Origin: an uncultured Eubacteriales bacterium
GTDB taxonomy: Bacteria; Bacillota; Clostridia; Christensenellales; Aristaeellaceae
DNA length: 64,000 nt
NCBI GenBank assembly: GCA_900318145.1
Contig: ONJM01000003.1
Span: 1-64,000, forward strand
Direction: 5' to 3'
Shown: in pieces, positions 43,076 through 51,133 of the stretch
How positions within the stretch are numbered: the stretch's first letter is position 1
Layout of the letters: the number at the start of each line of letters is the position of its first letter
The notes under the pieces: model-generated
Told to the model about the DNA's origin: nothing
Database searches by the model: none
Seen by the model: only the letters and a program-made list of their open reading frames with translations
Program-made: the position numbers and the translations under genes

Positions 43076-43152
43076 ACGGGTTTCCTCCTTTCGCGCTTTT
43101 CTTTCGCTGCCGGCATTGTAACACGGATCCGCGGGAAAAGGAACGCCTGCCC

Positions 43153-43506
43153 TCATTCGGGGCAGGCGATTTCAGCTATTTCCTCAATTATATGGTGCAG
43201 GGCCTCGGCTTTGCGGTTGTCCGCCGCCCGGTACCGGACCTCCTTGCCCTCCCGCCGGGATACGATGAGCCCGCAGGCCCGCAGCAGTTTCAGGTGGTGG
43301 GAAAGGGCAGGGCTGGACATGTCCATCATCGCGGAAAGATCCAGCAGGCAGGCCTCGCAGTGGCACAGCAGCCAGAACAGCCGGATCCGCGTGTTGTCGC
43401 TCATCAGACGGAACAGCTCCGCTGAGGCGGCAAACTCCTCCGGGGCGGGCATATGGTCGAAGAGCCGTTCCGCGGCTTCATCATGGGAATGGGGAAGATG
43501 CGGCAT
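43153..43506 (-). CDS. ArsR/SmtB-family metal-responsive repressor (CadC-like)
   Basis: 117 residues from ATG 43506 (AAGGAGG upstream). The winged helix is SAMMDMSSPALSHHLKLLRACGLIVSRREGKEVRYR. Metal ligands are suggested by the His-rich start (MPHLPHSHDE), CHCEAC in helix 3 (as the ELCVC motif of CadC) and DNRKAEALHHIIEEIAE in helix 5 (the alpha-5 zinc site of CadC/SmtB, with DxxxxxxHH rather than DxH). It should release the operator when Zn, Cd or Pb binds. The operon operator at 45827-45854 is the likely target. Confidence 0.88.
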   Translation of the reverse strand: MPHLPHSHDEAAERLFDHMPAPEEFAASAELFRLMSDNTRIRLFWLLCHCEACLLDLSAMMDMSSPALSHHLKLLRACGLIVSRREGKEVRYRAADNRKAEALHHIIEEIAEIACPE

Positions 43507-43525
43507 GGCCTGTACCTCCTTTTTC

Positions 43526-45451
43526 TCAGGTTTTTCCGGTGAACAGGGCACGGATGGCATTGAGCACGGCAATGACCATGACGCCCACGTCCGCGAATAC
43601 CGCGAGCCACATATTGGCGATTCCCAGCGCGCCGAGAATCAGGCAGACGGCCTTCACCGCCAGGGCGAAAACGATGTTCTGCCGGACGATGGCCATGCAT
43701 TTCCGGGAGATCCGGATGGCCCTCGCGATCTTCAGGGGATTATCGTCCATCAGTACGATATCCGCCGCTTCAATGGCCGCGTCGGAGCCCATGGCGCCCA
43801 TGGCGATCCCCAGGTCCGCCCGGGTCAGCACCGGAGCGTCATTGATGCCGTCTCCGGCAAAAGCCAGGATTTCCTTCGGGTTTCCGCTCTTCAGCAGCTC
43901 CTCCAGCATGGATACCTTATCCTCCGGCAGCAGATCGCTGTAGACCTGGTCGAGGTCCAGCCGGTCCGCCACCTGCCGGGCAACAGCGTCCCGGTCGCCG
44001 GTCAGCATGACGATGCGGCGTACGCCGGCGGCTCTCAAAGCCGCCACAGCTTCCTTCGCCTCTGGCTTCTCCCTGTCGGAGATGACGATATGGCCGGCGT
44101 AGGCGCCGTCGATCGACACGTGGACGATGGTTCCGGTTTCATGACATTCCATGCATGGAACGCCGAGACGTTCCATCAGGCGGGCATTGCCGCAGGCCAC
44201 TTCCCTGCCGTCGATCAGCACTTTTACGCCGTTGCCGCTGATTTCCTCCACCCGGGTGACGCGGCTCAGATCCAGGGGGCGGGGGCACGCGTTCCGGATG
44301 CTCACGGCGATGGGATGGGAGGATGAGGATTCCGCCAGCGCCGCGTATTCCAGCAGTTCCTCTTCAGACAGCGGGCTGTGGTGGACGGCGGTGACTTCGA
44401 AGGTTCCCTGCGTCAGGGTACCGGTTTTGTCAAAGACCACAGTGCCGGTGCGGGAAAGCTCCTCCAGCCAGACCGAGCCTTTGACCAGGATTCCGGCCTT
44501 GCCGGCGCCGCCGATGCCCGCGAAGAAGGTCAGCGGGATGCTGATGACCAGCGCGCAGGGACAGCTGATGACCAGGAAGGTCAGCGCCCGGTAGATCCAG
44601 TCTCCCCATTCCGGCGGAAGGCCGAGAAACAGCCCGCGGACGGCGGGCGGCAGTACAGCGAGCGCCAGGGCGCCGATCACCACTGCCGGGGTATAGATCC
44701 GTGCAAAACGGGAAATGAAGTTCTCGGACCGGGATTTCAGGGAGGAGGCGTTCTCCACCAGCTCCAGGATCTTCGAGACCGTGGATTCCCCGAATTCCTT
44801 CGTCGTCCGGATCCGAAGCAGGCCGCTCATGCTGATGCAGCCGCTGAAAACCTCATCTCCGGGTTTCACATCCCGCGGAACGCTTTCACCGGTCAGGGCG
44901 GCCGTGTTCAGGGAGGATTCCCCTTCTTCCACAATCCCGTCGATCGGGATTTTCTCCCCGGGCCGGACGATAATTACGCTGCCGGCGGGAACCTCCTCCG
45001 GATCAACTTCCTCCGGTCCGTTTTCCGACTCGATCCGCGCAAAGTCCGGCCGGATGTCCATCAGCGCGCTGATATTCTTCCGGCTCTTTCCGACCGCGTA
45101 GCTCTGGAACCATTCGCCGATCTGGTAGAACAGCATAACGGCCACGGCTTCGGCGTAATCCCCCGTTTTCAGCAGGCCGATGGCCAGCGCGCCGACGGTG
45201 GCCACGGCCATCAGGAAGTTTTCGTCAAGCATCTGGCCGTTCAGGATTCCCCGGGCAGCCTTCCGAAGAATGTCATGGCCGATGATCAGGTAAGGAACAA
45301 GGTACAGCATCATCCGTACAAGGCGCCGCAGGAGACCGCTTTCCGCGGTTCCGCCGAAAGAAGGAAAATCCTCCGGCAGGAAATGCAGTGCGATCAGCAG
45401 GACCGCCGCGGCACAGATCCGGATCAGCATTTTTTTCTGCTTCTTTGTCAT
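43526..45451 (-). CDS. Heavy-metal translocating P-type ATPase, Zn/Cd/Pb type
   Basis: 641 residues. CPC motif C297-P-C299 in the membrane, phosphorylation D341 in DKTGTLTQGT, TGES actuator motif, SSSHPIAVS nucleotide-binding His, and GDGINDAPVL. In the last helices NIVFALAVK and FADVGV supply the Lys and Asp diagnostic of the P1B-2 (Zn, Cd, Pb) class. The protein lacks the usual N-terminal HMA domain: residue 1 lies just before the first helix. The stand-alone HMA protein encoded upstream may serve instead. It exports toxic metal from the cytoplasm. Confidence 0.95.
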   Translation of the reverse strand: MTKKQKKMLIRICAAAVLLIALHFLPEDFPSFGGTAESGLLRRLVRMMLYLVPYLIIGHDILRKAARGILNGQMLDENFLMAVATVGALAIGLLKTGDYAEAVAVMLFYQIGEWFQSYAVGKSRKNISALMDIRPDFARIESENGPEEVDPEEVPAGSVIIVRPGEKIPIDGIVEEGESSLNTAALTGESVPRDVKPGDEVFSGCISMSGLLRIRTTKEFGESTVSKILELVENASSLKSRSENFISRFARIYTPAVVIGALALAVLPPAVRGLFLGLPPEWGDWIYRALTFLVISCPCALVISIPLTFFAGIGGAGKAGILVKGSVWLEELSRTGTVVFDKTGTLTQGTFEVTAVHHSPLSEEELLEYAALAESSSSHPIAVSIRNACPRPLDLSRVTRVEEISGNGVKVLIDGREVACGNARLMERLGVPCMECHETGTIVHVSIDGAYAGHIVISDREKPEAKEAVAALRAAGVRRIVMLTGDRDAVARQVADRLDLDQVYSDLLPEDKVSMLEELLKSGNPKEILAFAGDGINDAPVLTRADLGIAMGAMGSDAAIEAADIVLMDDNPLKIARAIRISRKCMAIVRQNIVFALAVKAVCLILGALGIANMWLAVFADVGVMVIAVLNAIRALFTGKT

Positions 45452-45509
45452 GGTATGCCTCCCGATGGCGGAATTCCGGCAGGGTGAAATTTAAAATCCC
45501 ACACCTCGT

Positions 45510-45566
45510 TCAGGATGACGCGGGTTGATCAGGATGAAACGAACTGTTCAGGATCAAACAGGGGAA
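45510..45566. repeat. Three copies of a 19-base repeat in the HMA-ATPase spacer
   Basis: TCAGGAT occurs at 45510, 45529 and 45548, exactly 19 bases apart, with partly conserved tails (GACGCGGG, GAAACGAA, CAAACAGG). The spacer (45452-45575) contains no gene. Confidence 0.55.
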
Positions 45567-45575
45567 CCCGCGCCG

Positions 45576-45794
45576 TTACAGGTAGATTTCGCAGTCATCC
45601 TCCACTTTTTTGCAGGCTTTGACGACGTTTTTCATTACGGCGGTGGGATCTTCGCCCTCCTTAAAGGAAACAACCATCTTCTGGGCCATGAAATTCACGG
45701 TGACCGCTTCCACGCCGGGAACCTTCACGGCGGCGCATTCCATCTTGTTGGCACAGTTGGCGCAGTCCACTTCGATCTTGTAGGTCTTTTTCAT
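45576..45794 (-). CDS. Stand-alone HMA-domain metal-binding protein
   Basis: 72 residues: KKTYKIEVDCANCANKMECA begins a single heavy-metal-associated beta-alpha-beta-beta-alpha-beta domain with metal ligands C11 and C14 (CANC), followed by VEAVTVNFMAQKMVVSF and an acidic tail DDCEIYL. It is like CopZ-type chaperones in size. First gene of the leftward operon, preceded by the ArsR-type operator. The ATPase downstream lacks an HMA domain, so it probably delivers metal to it. Confidence 0.9.
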   Translation of the reverse strand: MKKTYKIEVDCANCANKMECAAVKVPGVEAVTVNFMAQKMVVSFKEGEDPTAVMKNVVKACKKVEDDCEIYL

Positions 45795-45826
45795 GATTCC
45801 GTACCCCTTTCGGAAAACTCTTTATT

Positions 45827-45854
45827 CAACGATTAAACAATCATTTAATCGTTG
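45827..45854 (-). promoter_or_regulatory. ArsR/SmtB operator palindrome of the metal operon
   Basis: CAACGATTAAA (45827-45837) and its exact reverse complement TTTAATCGTTG (45844-45854) flank six bases. The site starts five bases after the -10 box, so bound repressor would block transcription initiation. Confidence 0.75.
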
Positions 45855-45859
45855 TCTGT

Positions 45860-45888
45860 ATGATATACCCGGCGGCGAAGGATGTCAA
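45860..45888 (-). promoter_or_regulatory. Promoter of the heavy-metal operon
   Basis: On the minus strand TTGACA (45888-45883), 17-base spacer, TATCAT (45865-45860). Confidence 0.75.
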
Positions 45889-45967
45889 CAGGATTTTTTG
45901 CCTGAAATCCGCTTTTTCCCGGAAAGACGGAAACGGGAGAGATACAGAAAATATGCCGAAGGAAGAA

Positions 45968-45997
45968 TTGACAATGCCCGCGCAGGATGGATATAAT
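45968..45997 (+). promoter_or_regulatory. Promoter of the metQ gene
   Basis: Perfect TTGACA (45968-45973), 18-base spacer, perfect TATAAT (45992-45997). The 55-base leader holds no SAM riboswitch or T-box that I can recognise. Confidence 0.8.
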
Positions 45998-46055
45998 ACG
46001 TGTATTCCGTTTCAGAAAGCGGATAAAGAGGAAAAACAAAGGGAGGAATAAAGAA

Positions 46056-46892
46056 ATGAAGAAGATTCTGGCTCTTGTTCTCGCGGCTGTGCTGGTGCTG
46101 AGCGCTGTTTCAGCCCTGGCGGAGGAGGAAAAGAAGACCATCCGCATCATGGCGACCCCCACCCCCCATGTCATCATCCTGGAGCACGCCAAGGACGCCG
46201 TGAAGGAACTGGGATACGAACTGGAAATCATCGAAGTGACGGACTACAACATCGGCAATCCCGCCACAGCAGCCGGCGAAGCGGATGTGAACTATTTCCA
46301 GCACCTGCCCTTCCTGAACATGTACAATGAGACTGTGGAGGACGGGGAAAAGCTGGTGGCGGCCTTCGGCGTACACTGCGAGCCTTACGGCATCTATCCC
46401 GGCACCAAGAAGGACCTGAGCGAAATCGCCCCCGGGGACAAGATCGCCGTGACCAACGATCCCTCCAACGAGACCCGCGCGCTGCTGCTGCTGCAGGATG
46501 CCGGCCTGATCACCCTGCCTGAGGGAGCAAATCCCGACATGTCCCTGCAGAAGGAAGACATCGTGGAAACCAACGGCATTGAGATCTTTGAGATGGACGC
46601 GGAAAAGATTCCCGCCACCCTGGACGACGTGGCTTTCGCCATCATCAACGGCAACTATGTTCTGGAAGCCGGCATGACCGTGCGGGACGACGCGCTGTTC
46701 ACCGAAGCGGAGAGCATTACCGGCCAGACCTATGTCAACTATCTGGTCGTGCGGCCTGAGAACGTGGACGCTCCCTGGCTGAAGGCGCTGGAGCAGGCGC
46801 TGGCCACGCAGGAAATGAAAGACTTTATCCTGCAGAACGAAAGCTTCAAAGGCGGTGTCATTCCCACTTTCGAGGTACCTGCCGCCGAATAA
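46056..46892 (+). CDS. metQ: ABC transporter substrate-binding protein, MetQ/NlpA family
   Basis: 278 residues from ATG 46056 (GGGAGGA upstream). IRIMATPTPHVIILEHAKDAVKELGYELEIIEVTDYNIGNPATAAGEADVNYFQHLPFLNMY is the NlpA/MetQ start, and YPGTKKDLSEIAPGDKIAVTNDPSNETRALLLLQDAGLI the hallmark hinge. It captures methionine (or a related amino acid) and delivers it to MetNI. The signal peptide ends VSALAEEEKK with no lipobox cysteine, unlike most MetQ proteins. A hairpin separates it from metN. Confidence 0.92.
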   Translation: MKKILALVLAAVLVLSAVSALAEEEKKTIRIMATPTPHVIILEHAKDAVKELGYELEIIEVTDYNIGNPATAAGEADVNYFQHLPFLNMYNETVEDGEKLVAAFGVHCEPYGIYPGTKKDLSEIAPGDKIAVTNDPSNETRALLLLQDAGLITLPEGANPDMSLQKEDIVETNGIEIFEMDAEKIPATLDDVAFAIINGNYVLEAGMTVRDDALFTEAESITGQTYVNYLVVRPENVDAPWLKALEQALATQEMKDFILQNESFKGGVIPTFEVPAAE

Positions 46893-46914
46893 GCCGGCGC
46901 AATCAGTTTCCTGT

Positions 46915-46945
46915 AACCGGGCTTCGTTTCGGAGCTCGGTTTTTC
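46915..46945 (+). terminator. Intra-operon hairpin between metQ and metN
   Basis: Arms ACCGGGCT (46916-46923) and AGCTCGGT (46933-46940) with one G-T pair, followed by TTTTT. It probably lets part of the transcript end after metQ, giving more binding protein than transporter. Confidence 0.55.
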
Positions 46946-46975
46946 AGCTGACGGAACCGAAAGGAAGTATTGATT

Positions 46976-47992
46976 TTGTCCGAGAATAACCTGCTGATTC
47001 AGATCAAAAACCTGCGGAAAGTGTATCAGGTACCCGGCGGGGAGGTTGTCGCGCTGGACGGGATCAACCTGAACATTGAGCGCGGGCAGATATACGGAAT
47101 TATCGGTATGTCCGGCGCGGGAAAATCCACGCTGATCCGCTGCATGAACCGGCTGGATACACCCACAGACGGGCAGATTATCATTGACGGACAGAATATC
47201 CTCGCGATGAACGAAAAGCAGCTGATGGCCACACGCCGCAAGGTGAGCATGATTTTCCAGCAGTTCAATCTGCTGATGCAGAAGACCGTGGCGCGGAATG
47301 TCCGCTATCCCCTGGAAATTGCCGGAATGGATAAGAAGAAGGCCAATGAACGGGTGATGGAGCTGCTGCGGATCGTACAGCTGGAGGACAAAGCGAACGC
47401 GTATCCGATTCAGCTTTCCGGCGGCCAGCGGCAGCGGGTGGCGATTGCCCGCGCGCTGGCCAGCAATCCGGAAGTGCTGCTGTGCGACGAAGCCACTTCG
47501 GCGCTGGATCCGATGACGACCCAGTCCATTCTGAAGCTTTTGCAGCAGATTAACCATGACCTGGGCATCACCGTGGTCCTGATTACCCACGAAATGGCGG
47601 TCATCCGCCAGATCTGCAACCGGGTGGCGATTCTGGACGGCGGGAAAATCGCGGAGGAAGGTACGGTGGACGATGTTTTTATCCATACCCGCTCCGCTGC
47701 CGGAAGGCGGCTGTTCGGCATCGTCCCGACGGACGACGACGAGAGCCTGCCGGAGGTGCCCGCAATTCGCATCGTTTTTGATGAAGGCAAGGAAACCCAG
47801 CCGATCATCGCGGGGCTGGTCAAGGAGTTCGGAATCGAGGTAAACATTCTTTCCGCGGATATCAAGCGGATCAACGGAAAATCCTACGGGCAGATGCTGA
47901 TTGAAACGCCGCGGGAAGACGAATCCAGAAAAAAGGTCATTGATTATCTTGAGGAACAGGGACTGACGGTGAAGGAGGTGGATCCGCTGTGA
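46976..47992 (+). CDS. metN: Methionine ABC transporter ATP-binding protein
   Basis: 338 residues from TTG 46976 (AAGGAAG 8 bases upstream; TTG 46970 is too close). Walker A GMSGAGKSTL, Q-loop IFQQFNLL, signature LSGGQRQRVAIARAL, Walker B VLLCDEATSALD, and the H-loop in LITHEMAV are all intact. Residues about 255-338 are the C-terminal NIL (ACT-like) domain, RIVFDEGKETQPIIAGLVKEFGIEVNILSADIKRI, at which methionine inhibits transport in E. coli. Overlaps metI by four bases. Confidence 0.95.
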   Translation: MSENNLLIQIKNLRKVYQVPGGEVVALDGINLNIERGQIYGIIGMSGAGKSTLIRCMNRLDTPTDGQIIIDGQNILAMNEKQLMATRRKVSMIFQQFNLLMQKTVARNVRYPLEIAGMDKKKANERVMELLRIVQLEDKANAYPIQLSGGQRQRVAIARALASNPEVLLCDEATSALDPMTTQSILKLLQQINHDLGITVVLITHEMAVIRQICNRVAILDGGKIAEEGTVDDVFIHTRSAAGRRLFGIVPTDDDESLPEVPAIRIVFDEGKETQPIIAGLVKEFGIEVNILSADIKRINGKSYGQMLIETPREDESRKKVIDYLEEQGLTVKEVDPL

Positions 47993-48645
47993 ACTGGGAA
48001 CTGATCTGGCAAGGGTTTTTGGAAACCTGCATGATGACCGTGATCGCCTCCACGGTTTCCTATATCCTGGGTCTTCCGCTGGGAGTTCTGCTGGTGATCA
48101 CCCGAAAGGACGGGATCAAGCCCGCGCCGACCTTCAATGCCGTGCTCGGCGCCGTCATCAACTTCCTGCGGTCCGTGCCGTTCATCCTGCTGATCGCCAT
48201 GCTGATTCCGGTAACCCGCGCGGTGATGGGAACGGCGATCGGAACAGCCGCGTCGGTATTCCCGCTGGTGATCAGCGCCACGCCCTATATCGCCCGGGTT
48301 GTGGAACAGTCCTTCCTGGAAGTGGACGGAGGCGTGATTGAGGCGGCAAAGGCCATGGGCTCCTCCACCTGGCAGATTATCCGGAAGGTGCTGATCCCGG
48401 AATCCGTTCCCTCCCTGGTAACGGGAGCCGCCATGGCGGTGACAACGATCCTGGCCTATACGGCGATGGTGAGCGCGGTCGGCGGCGGCGGAATCGGCGC
48501 CTATGCCATTACAAAGGGTTACCAGCGCGGAAAGAAATACTACGATTTTATGTATGCCGCCAGCGCCGTGCTTGTGATCATGGTACAGATCATCGCCATT
48601 ACGGGAACGCGGCTGACCCGCCGGCTGGACCACCGGATCCGCTGA
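47989..48645 (+). CDS. metI: Methionine ABC transporter permease
   Basis: 218 residues with five hydrophobic segments. The EAA loop EAAKAMGSSTWQIIRKVLIPESVPSLVTG contacts MetN. SVPFILLIAMLIPVTRAVMGTAIGTAASVFPLVISATPYIAR matches MetI. It forms the membrane channel of the importer. The start overlaps the metN stop (ATGA in GTGA context), and a terminator follows. Confidence 0.94.
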   Translation: MNWELIWQGFLETCMMTVIASTVSYILGLPLGVLLVITRKDGIKPAPTFNAVLGAVINFLRSVPFILLIAMLIPVTRAVMGTAIGTAASVFPLVISATPYIARVVEQSFLEVDGGVIEAAKAMGSSTWQIIRKVLIPESVPSLVTGAAMAVTTILAYTAMVSAVGGGGIGAYAITKGYQRGKKYYDFMYAASAVLVIMVQIIAITGTRLTRRLDHRIR

Positions 48646-48667
48646 ACCCCGGATCCCGTTCCCTCAG

Positions 48668-48702
48668 AAAACCTGCCTGCGAAAAAGCGGACAGGTTTTT
48701 TT
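48668..48702 (+). terminator. Terminator of the met transporter operon
   Basis: Arms AAAACCTG (48668-48675) and CAGGTTTT (48692-48699) followed by T residues. Confidence 0.7.
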
Positions 48703-48751
48703 ATCACGGATACCGGAAAAGGCCGGCCGGACAGAAAAGCGTTTGTTCGCC

Positions 48752-48780
48752 TTGAAAAGGGAAGAGGTTCCTTTTATAAT
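48752..48780 (+). promoter_or_regulatory. Promoter of the mrfAB operon
   Basis: TTGAAA (48752-48757), 17-base spacer, perfect TATAAT (48775-48780). Confidence 0.7.
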
Positions 48781-48862
48781 GAAAAAACAGGCGGTCTGTC
48801 CGGATATATCCGGCGGAATATGAAAACAATATCGCGGAACGGCGCGGAAGGAGAGGAACGGC

Positions 48863-51133
48863 ATGAACGTATCACAGCTGGCGGAACAGCTCCGGCGGGA
48901 TCACATGTTCATGAAGGACGTGACCCGGTGGGAGGTGCTTCCCGCGCGCAGTGCGCGTACCGCGCCTTTTCCCGCCTGGCTGGATCCGCGGCTGAAGCCG
49001 GCGCTGGAGAAGCGCGGCATCCATGAGCTTTACATCCATCAGGCGCAGAGCCTGGAGGCCACCGCCCGGGGCGAGGATGTGACCGTGGTCACGCCAACGG
49101 CCTCCGGCAAAACCATGTGCTACAACCTTCCGGTGCTTTCCGCGATCCTGAAGAATGAGGATGCCCGGGCACTGTATCTTTTCCCCACCAAAGCCCTTTC
49201 CGCCGACCAGGTCAGTGAGCTGTACGACATGATCGAGGAGATGGGGGTGGACATCAAAACCTACACCTACGACGGGGACACGCCGGCAGCCGCCCGCAAG
49301 GCCGTGCGCCAGGCGGGGCACATCGTCGTCACCAATCCGGACATGCTGCATTCCGGGATCCTGCCGCATCACACCAAGTGGGTCAAGCTCTTTGAAAACC
49401 TGCAGTACATTGTGATTGACGAAATACATACCTACCGGGGCGTTTTCGGCAGCAACCTGGCAAATGTTCTGCGCCGGCTCCTGCGGTTGTGCGAGTTCTA
49501 CGGCAGCCATCCCCGGTTCATTCTCTGCAGCGCCACCATCGCGAACCCGGCGGAACTGGCGGAGACGCTGATCGGCCGTCCCGTCACCCTGGTGGACGAG
49601 AACGGCGCGCCGATGGGCGAAAAGCATTTCGTGTTCTACAATCCGCCGGTGGTCAACCGGCAGCTCGGGATCCGGCAGGGATGTATTCCCGTTACGCGGA
49701 CGATTTCCGGCATGCTTCTGAAGAACGGGATCCAGGCGATTACCTTCGCCCGGTCCCGCCTGACGGTGGAAGTGCTGACGAAATACCTGAAGGACCTGGT
49801 GCGCGATCCGCTGGGCAACGCGGGAAAGGTGCGCGGCTATCGGGGCGGCTACCTGCCCGGCGAGCGGCGGGAGATTGAACGCGGCCTGCGGGCCGGGCAG
49901 GTGGACGCCGTGGTTTCCACCAACGCCCTGGAACTGGGTATCGATATCGGCGCCCTGGACGCCTGCGTGCTGTGCGGATATCCGGGCACCATCGCCAGCG
50001 CCTGGCAGCAGGCGGGCCGGGCCGGCCGGCGGCAGGGCACCAGCATTGTCTTTTTCATCGCTTCCTCCGCCGCGATTGACCAGTATATCGTCAACCATCC
50101 GGACTACCTGCTGCAGAAGAGCCCGGAGAACGCGCTGCTGAATCCGGACAACCTGTATATCCTCCTGAGCCATTTCAAGTGCGCCGCTTTCGAGCTGCCC
50201 TTCGCGAAGGGGGACTGCTTCGGCAACGCTCCGGGCACGGAAGAGCTGCTGACCTATCTCAGCGAGGAGAACATCCTTCACGAGGCGGACGGAAAATACC
50301 ACTGGTCCGCGGAGGATTTTCCCGCCAGCGAGATTTCGCTCCGCTCCGCCGCGTCGGAAAACTTCATCATTATCGATATCACGGATCCTGCCCGGCACCG
50401 GGTGGTGGGGGAAATGGACCGGTTCACCGCGCCCATGCTGCTGCATGAGAACGCGATCTATATGCATGAAGGCCGCCAGTACCAGGTGGAGAAGCTGGAC
50501 TTTGACGCCTGCAAGGCATACATCCGAAGCGTGGATGTCGGATACTACACGGACGCGGACCTGAACATCAGCCTGAGCCTGCTGGACGTGGAGCGGGAGG
50601 AACCATTCGCCGGGACCGCCGCGGCCGCCCTGGGGGAGATCAAGGTGACCGCGCTGGTGACCATGTTCAAGAAGATCCGGTTTGACACCCACGAAACCCT
50701 CGGATTCGGCCATGTGCGCCTGCCGGAAACGGATATGCACACCACCGCCATGTGGTGGACGCTGCCGGACGCCCTGGCGGAGCGGATGGCCGGGGACCGG
50801 CTGAAGAACGGAATGATGGGCATCGCGAACCTGCTTCGTATCGTGTGCCCGCTGTATCTGATGTGCGCTCCGCAGGATGTGGCGGTGGTATACCAGGTAC
50901 GCAGCCCCATTACGGATAAACCCACCGTGATTATCTATGACAATACGCCCGGCGGCATCGGCCTGGCACAGAAAGCCTTCAGCATGCGGGATCTGCTGCT
51001 GGAAAAAGCGCTGCAGGTGGCGGAGGACTGCGGGTGTGAACACGGCTGCCCCTCCTGCACAGGCCCGGCGGGCGAGATCGGGGAGGACGGAAAGCGTACC
51101 GCGGTACGCCTGCTGAAGGAGCTTCTGAAATGA
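48863..51133 (+). CDS. mrfA: DEAD/DEAH-box helicase MrfA (YprA) with MZB/DUF1998 domain
   Basis: 756 residues; GGAGAGGA precedes ATG 48863. Helicase motifs: VVTPTASGKTMCYNLP (Walker A), DEIH in VIDEIHTYRGVFGSN, CSATIANPAEL (III), VVSTNALELGIDIGALDACV (V), QQAGRAGRRQ (VI). After about 500 residues the DUF1998/MZB domain ends in DCGCEHGCPSCTGP, the conserved four-cysteine zinc site. In Bacillus subtilis MrfA is a 3'-5' helicase for repair of mitomycin C adducts. The stop overlaps mrfB. Confidence 0.92.
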   Translation: MNVSQLAEQLRRDHMFMKDVTRWEVLPARSARTAPFPAWLDPRLKPALEKRGIHELYIHQAQSLEATARGEDVTVVTPTASGKTMCYNLPVLSAILKNEDARALYLFPTKALSADQVSELYDMIEEMGVDIKTYTYDGDTPAAARKAVRQAGHIVVTNPDMLHSGILPHHTKWVKLFENLQYIVIDEIHTYRGVFGSNLANVLRRLLRLCEFYGSHPRFILCSATIANPAELAETLIGRPVTLVDENGAPMGEKHFVFYNPPVVNRQLGIRQGCIPVTRTISGMLLKNGIQAITFARSRLTVEVLTKYLKDLVRDPLGNAGKVRGYRGGYLPGERREIERGLRAGQVDAVVSTNALELGIDIGALDACVLCGYPGTIASAWQQAGRAGRRQGTSIVFFIASSAAIDQYIVNHPDYLLQKSPENALLNPDNLYILLSHFKCAAFELPFAKGDCFGNAPGTEELLTYLSEENILHEADGKYHWSAEDFPASEISLRSAASENFIIIDITDPARHRVVGEMDRFTAPMLLHENAIYMHEGRQYQVEKLDFDACKAYIRSVDVGYYTDADLNISLSLLDVEREEPFAGTAAAALGEIKVTALVTMFKKIRFDTHETLGFGHVRLPETDMHTTAMWWTLPDALAERMAGDRLKNGMMGIANLLRIVCPLYLMCAPQDVAVVYQVRSPITDKPTVIIYDNTPGGIGLAQKAFSMRDLLLEKALQVAEDCGCEHGCPSCTGPAGEIGEDGKRTAVRLLKELLK

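Noticed and set aside
42236-44326. 696-codon plus-strand frame through the metal operon
   Set aside because: Antisense to the MBL, ArsR and ATPase genes, whose motifs are complete on the other strand.
45855-46055. Possible SAM riboswitch or T-box upstream of metQ
   Set aside because: The leader after the promoter is only about 55 bases and shows no riboswitch core or T-box sequence.
48872-51043. 723-codon open frame antisense to mrfA
   Set aside because: Same codon-bias shadow; no domain, no ribosome site.
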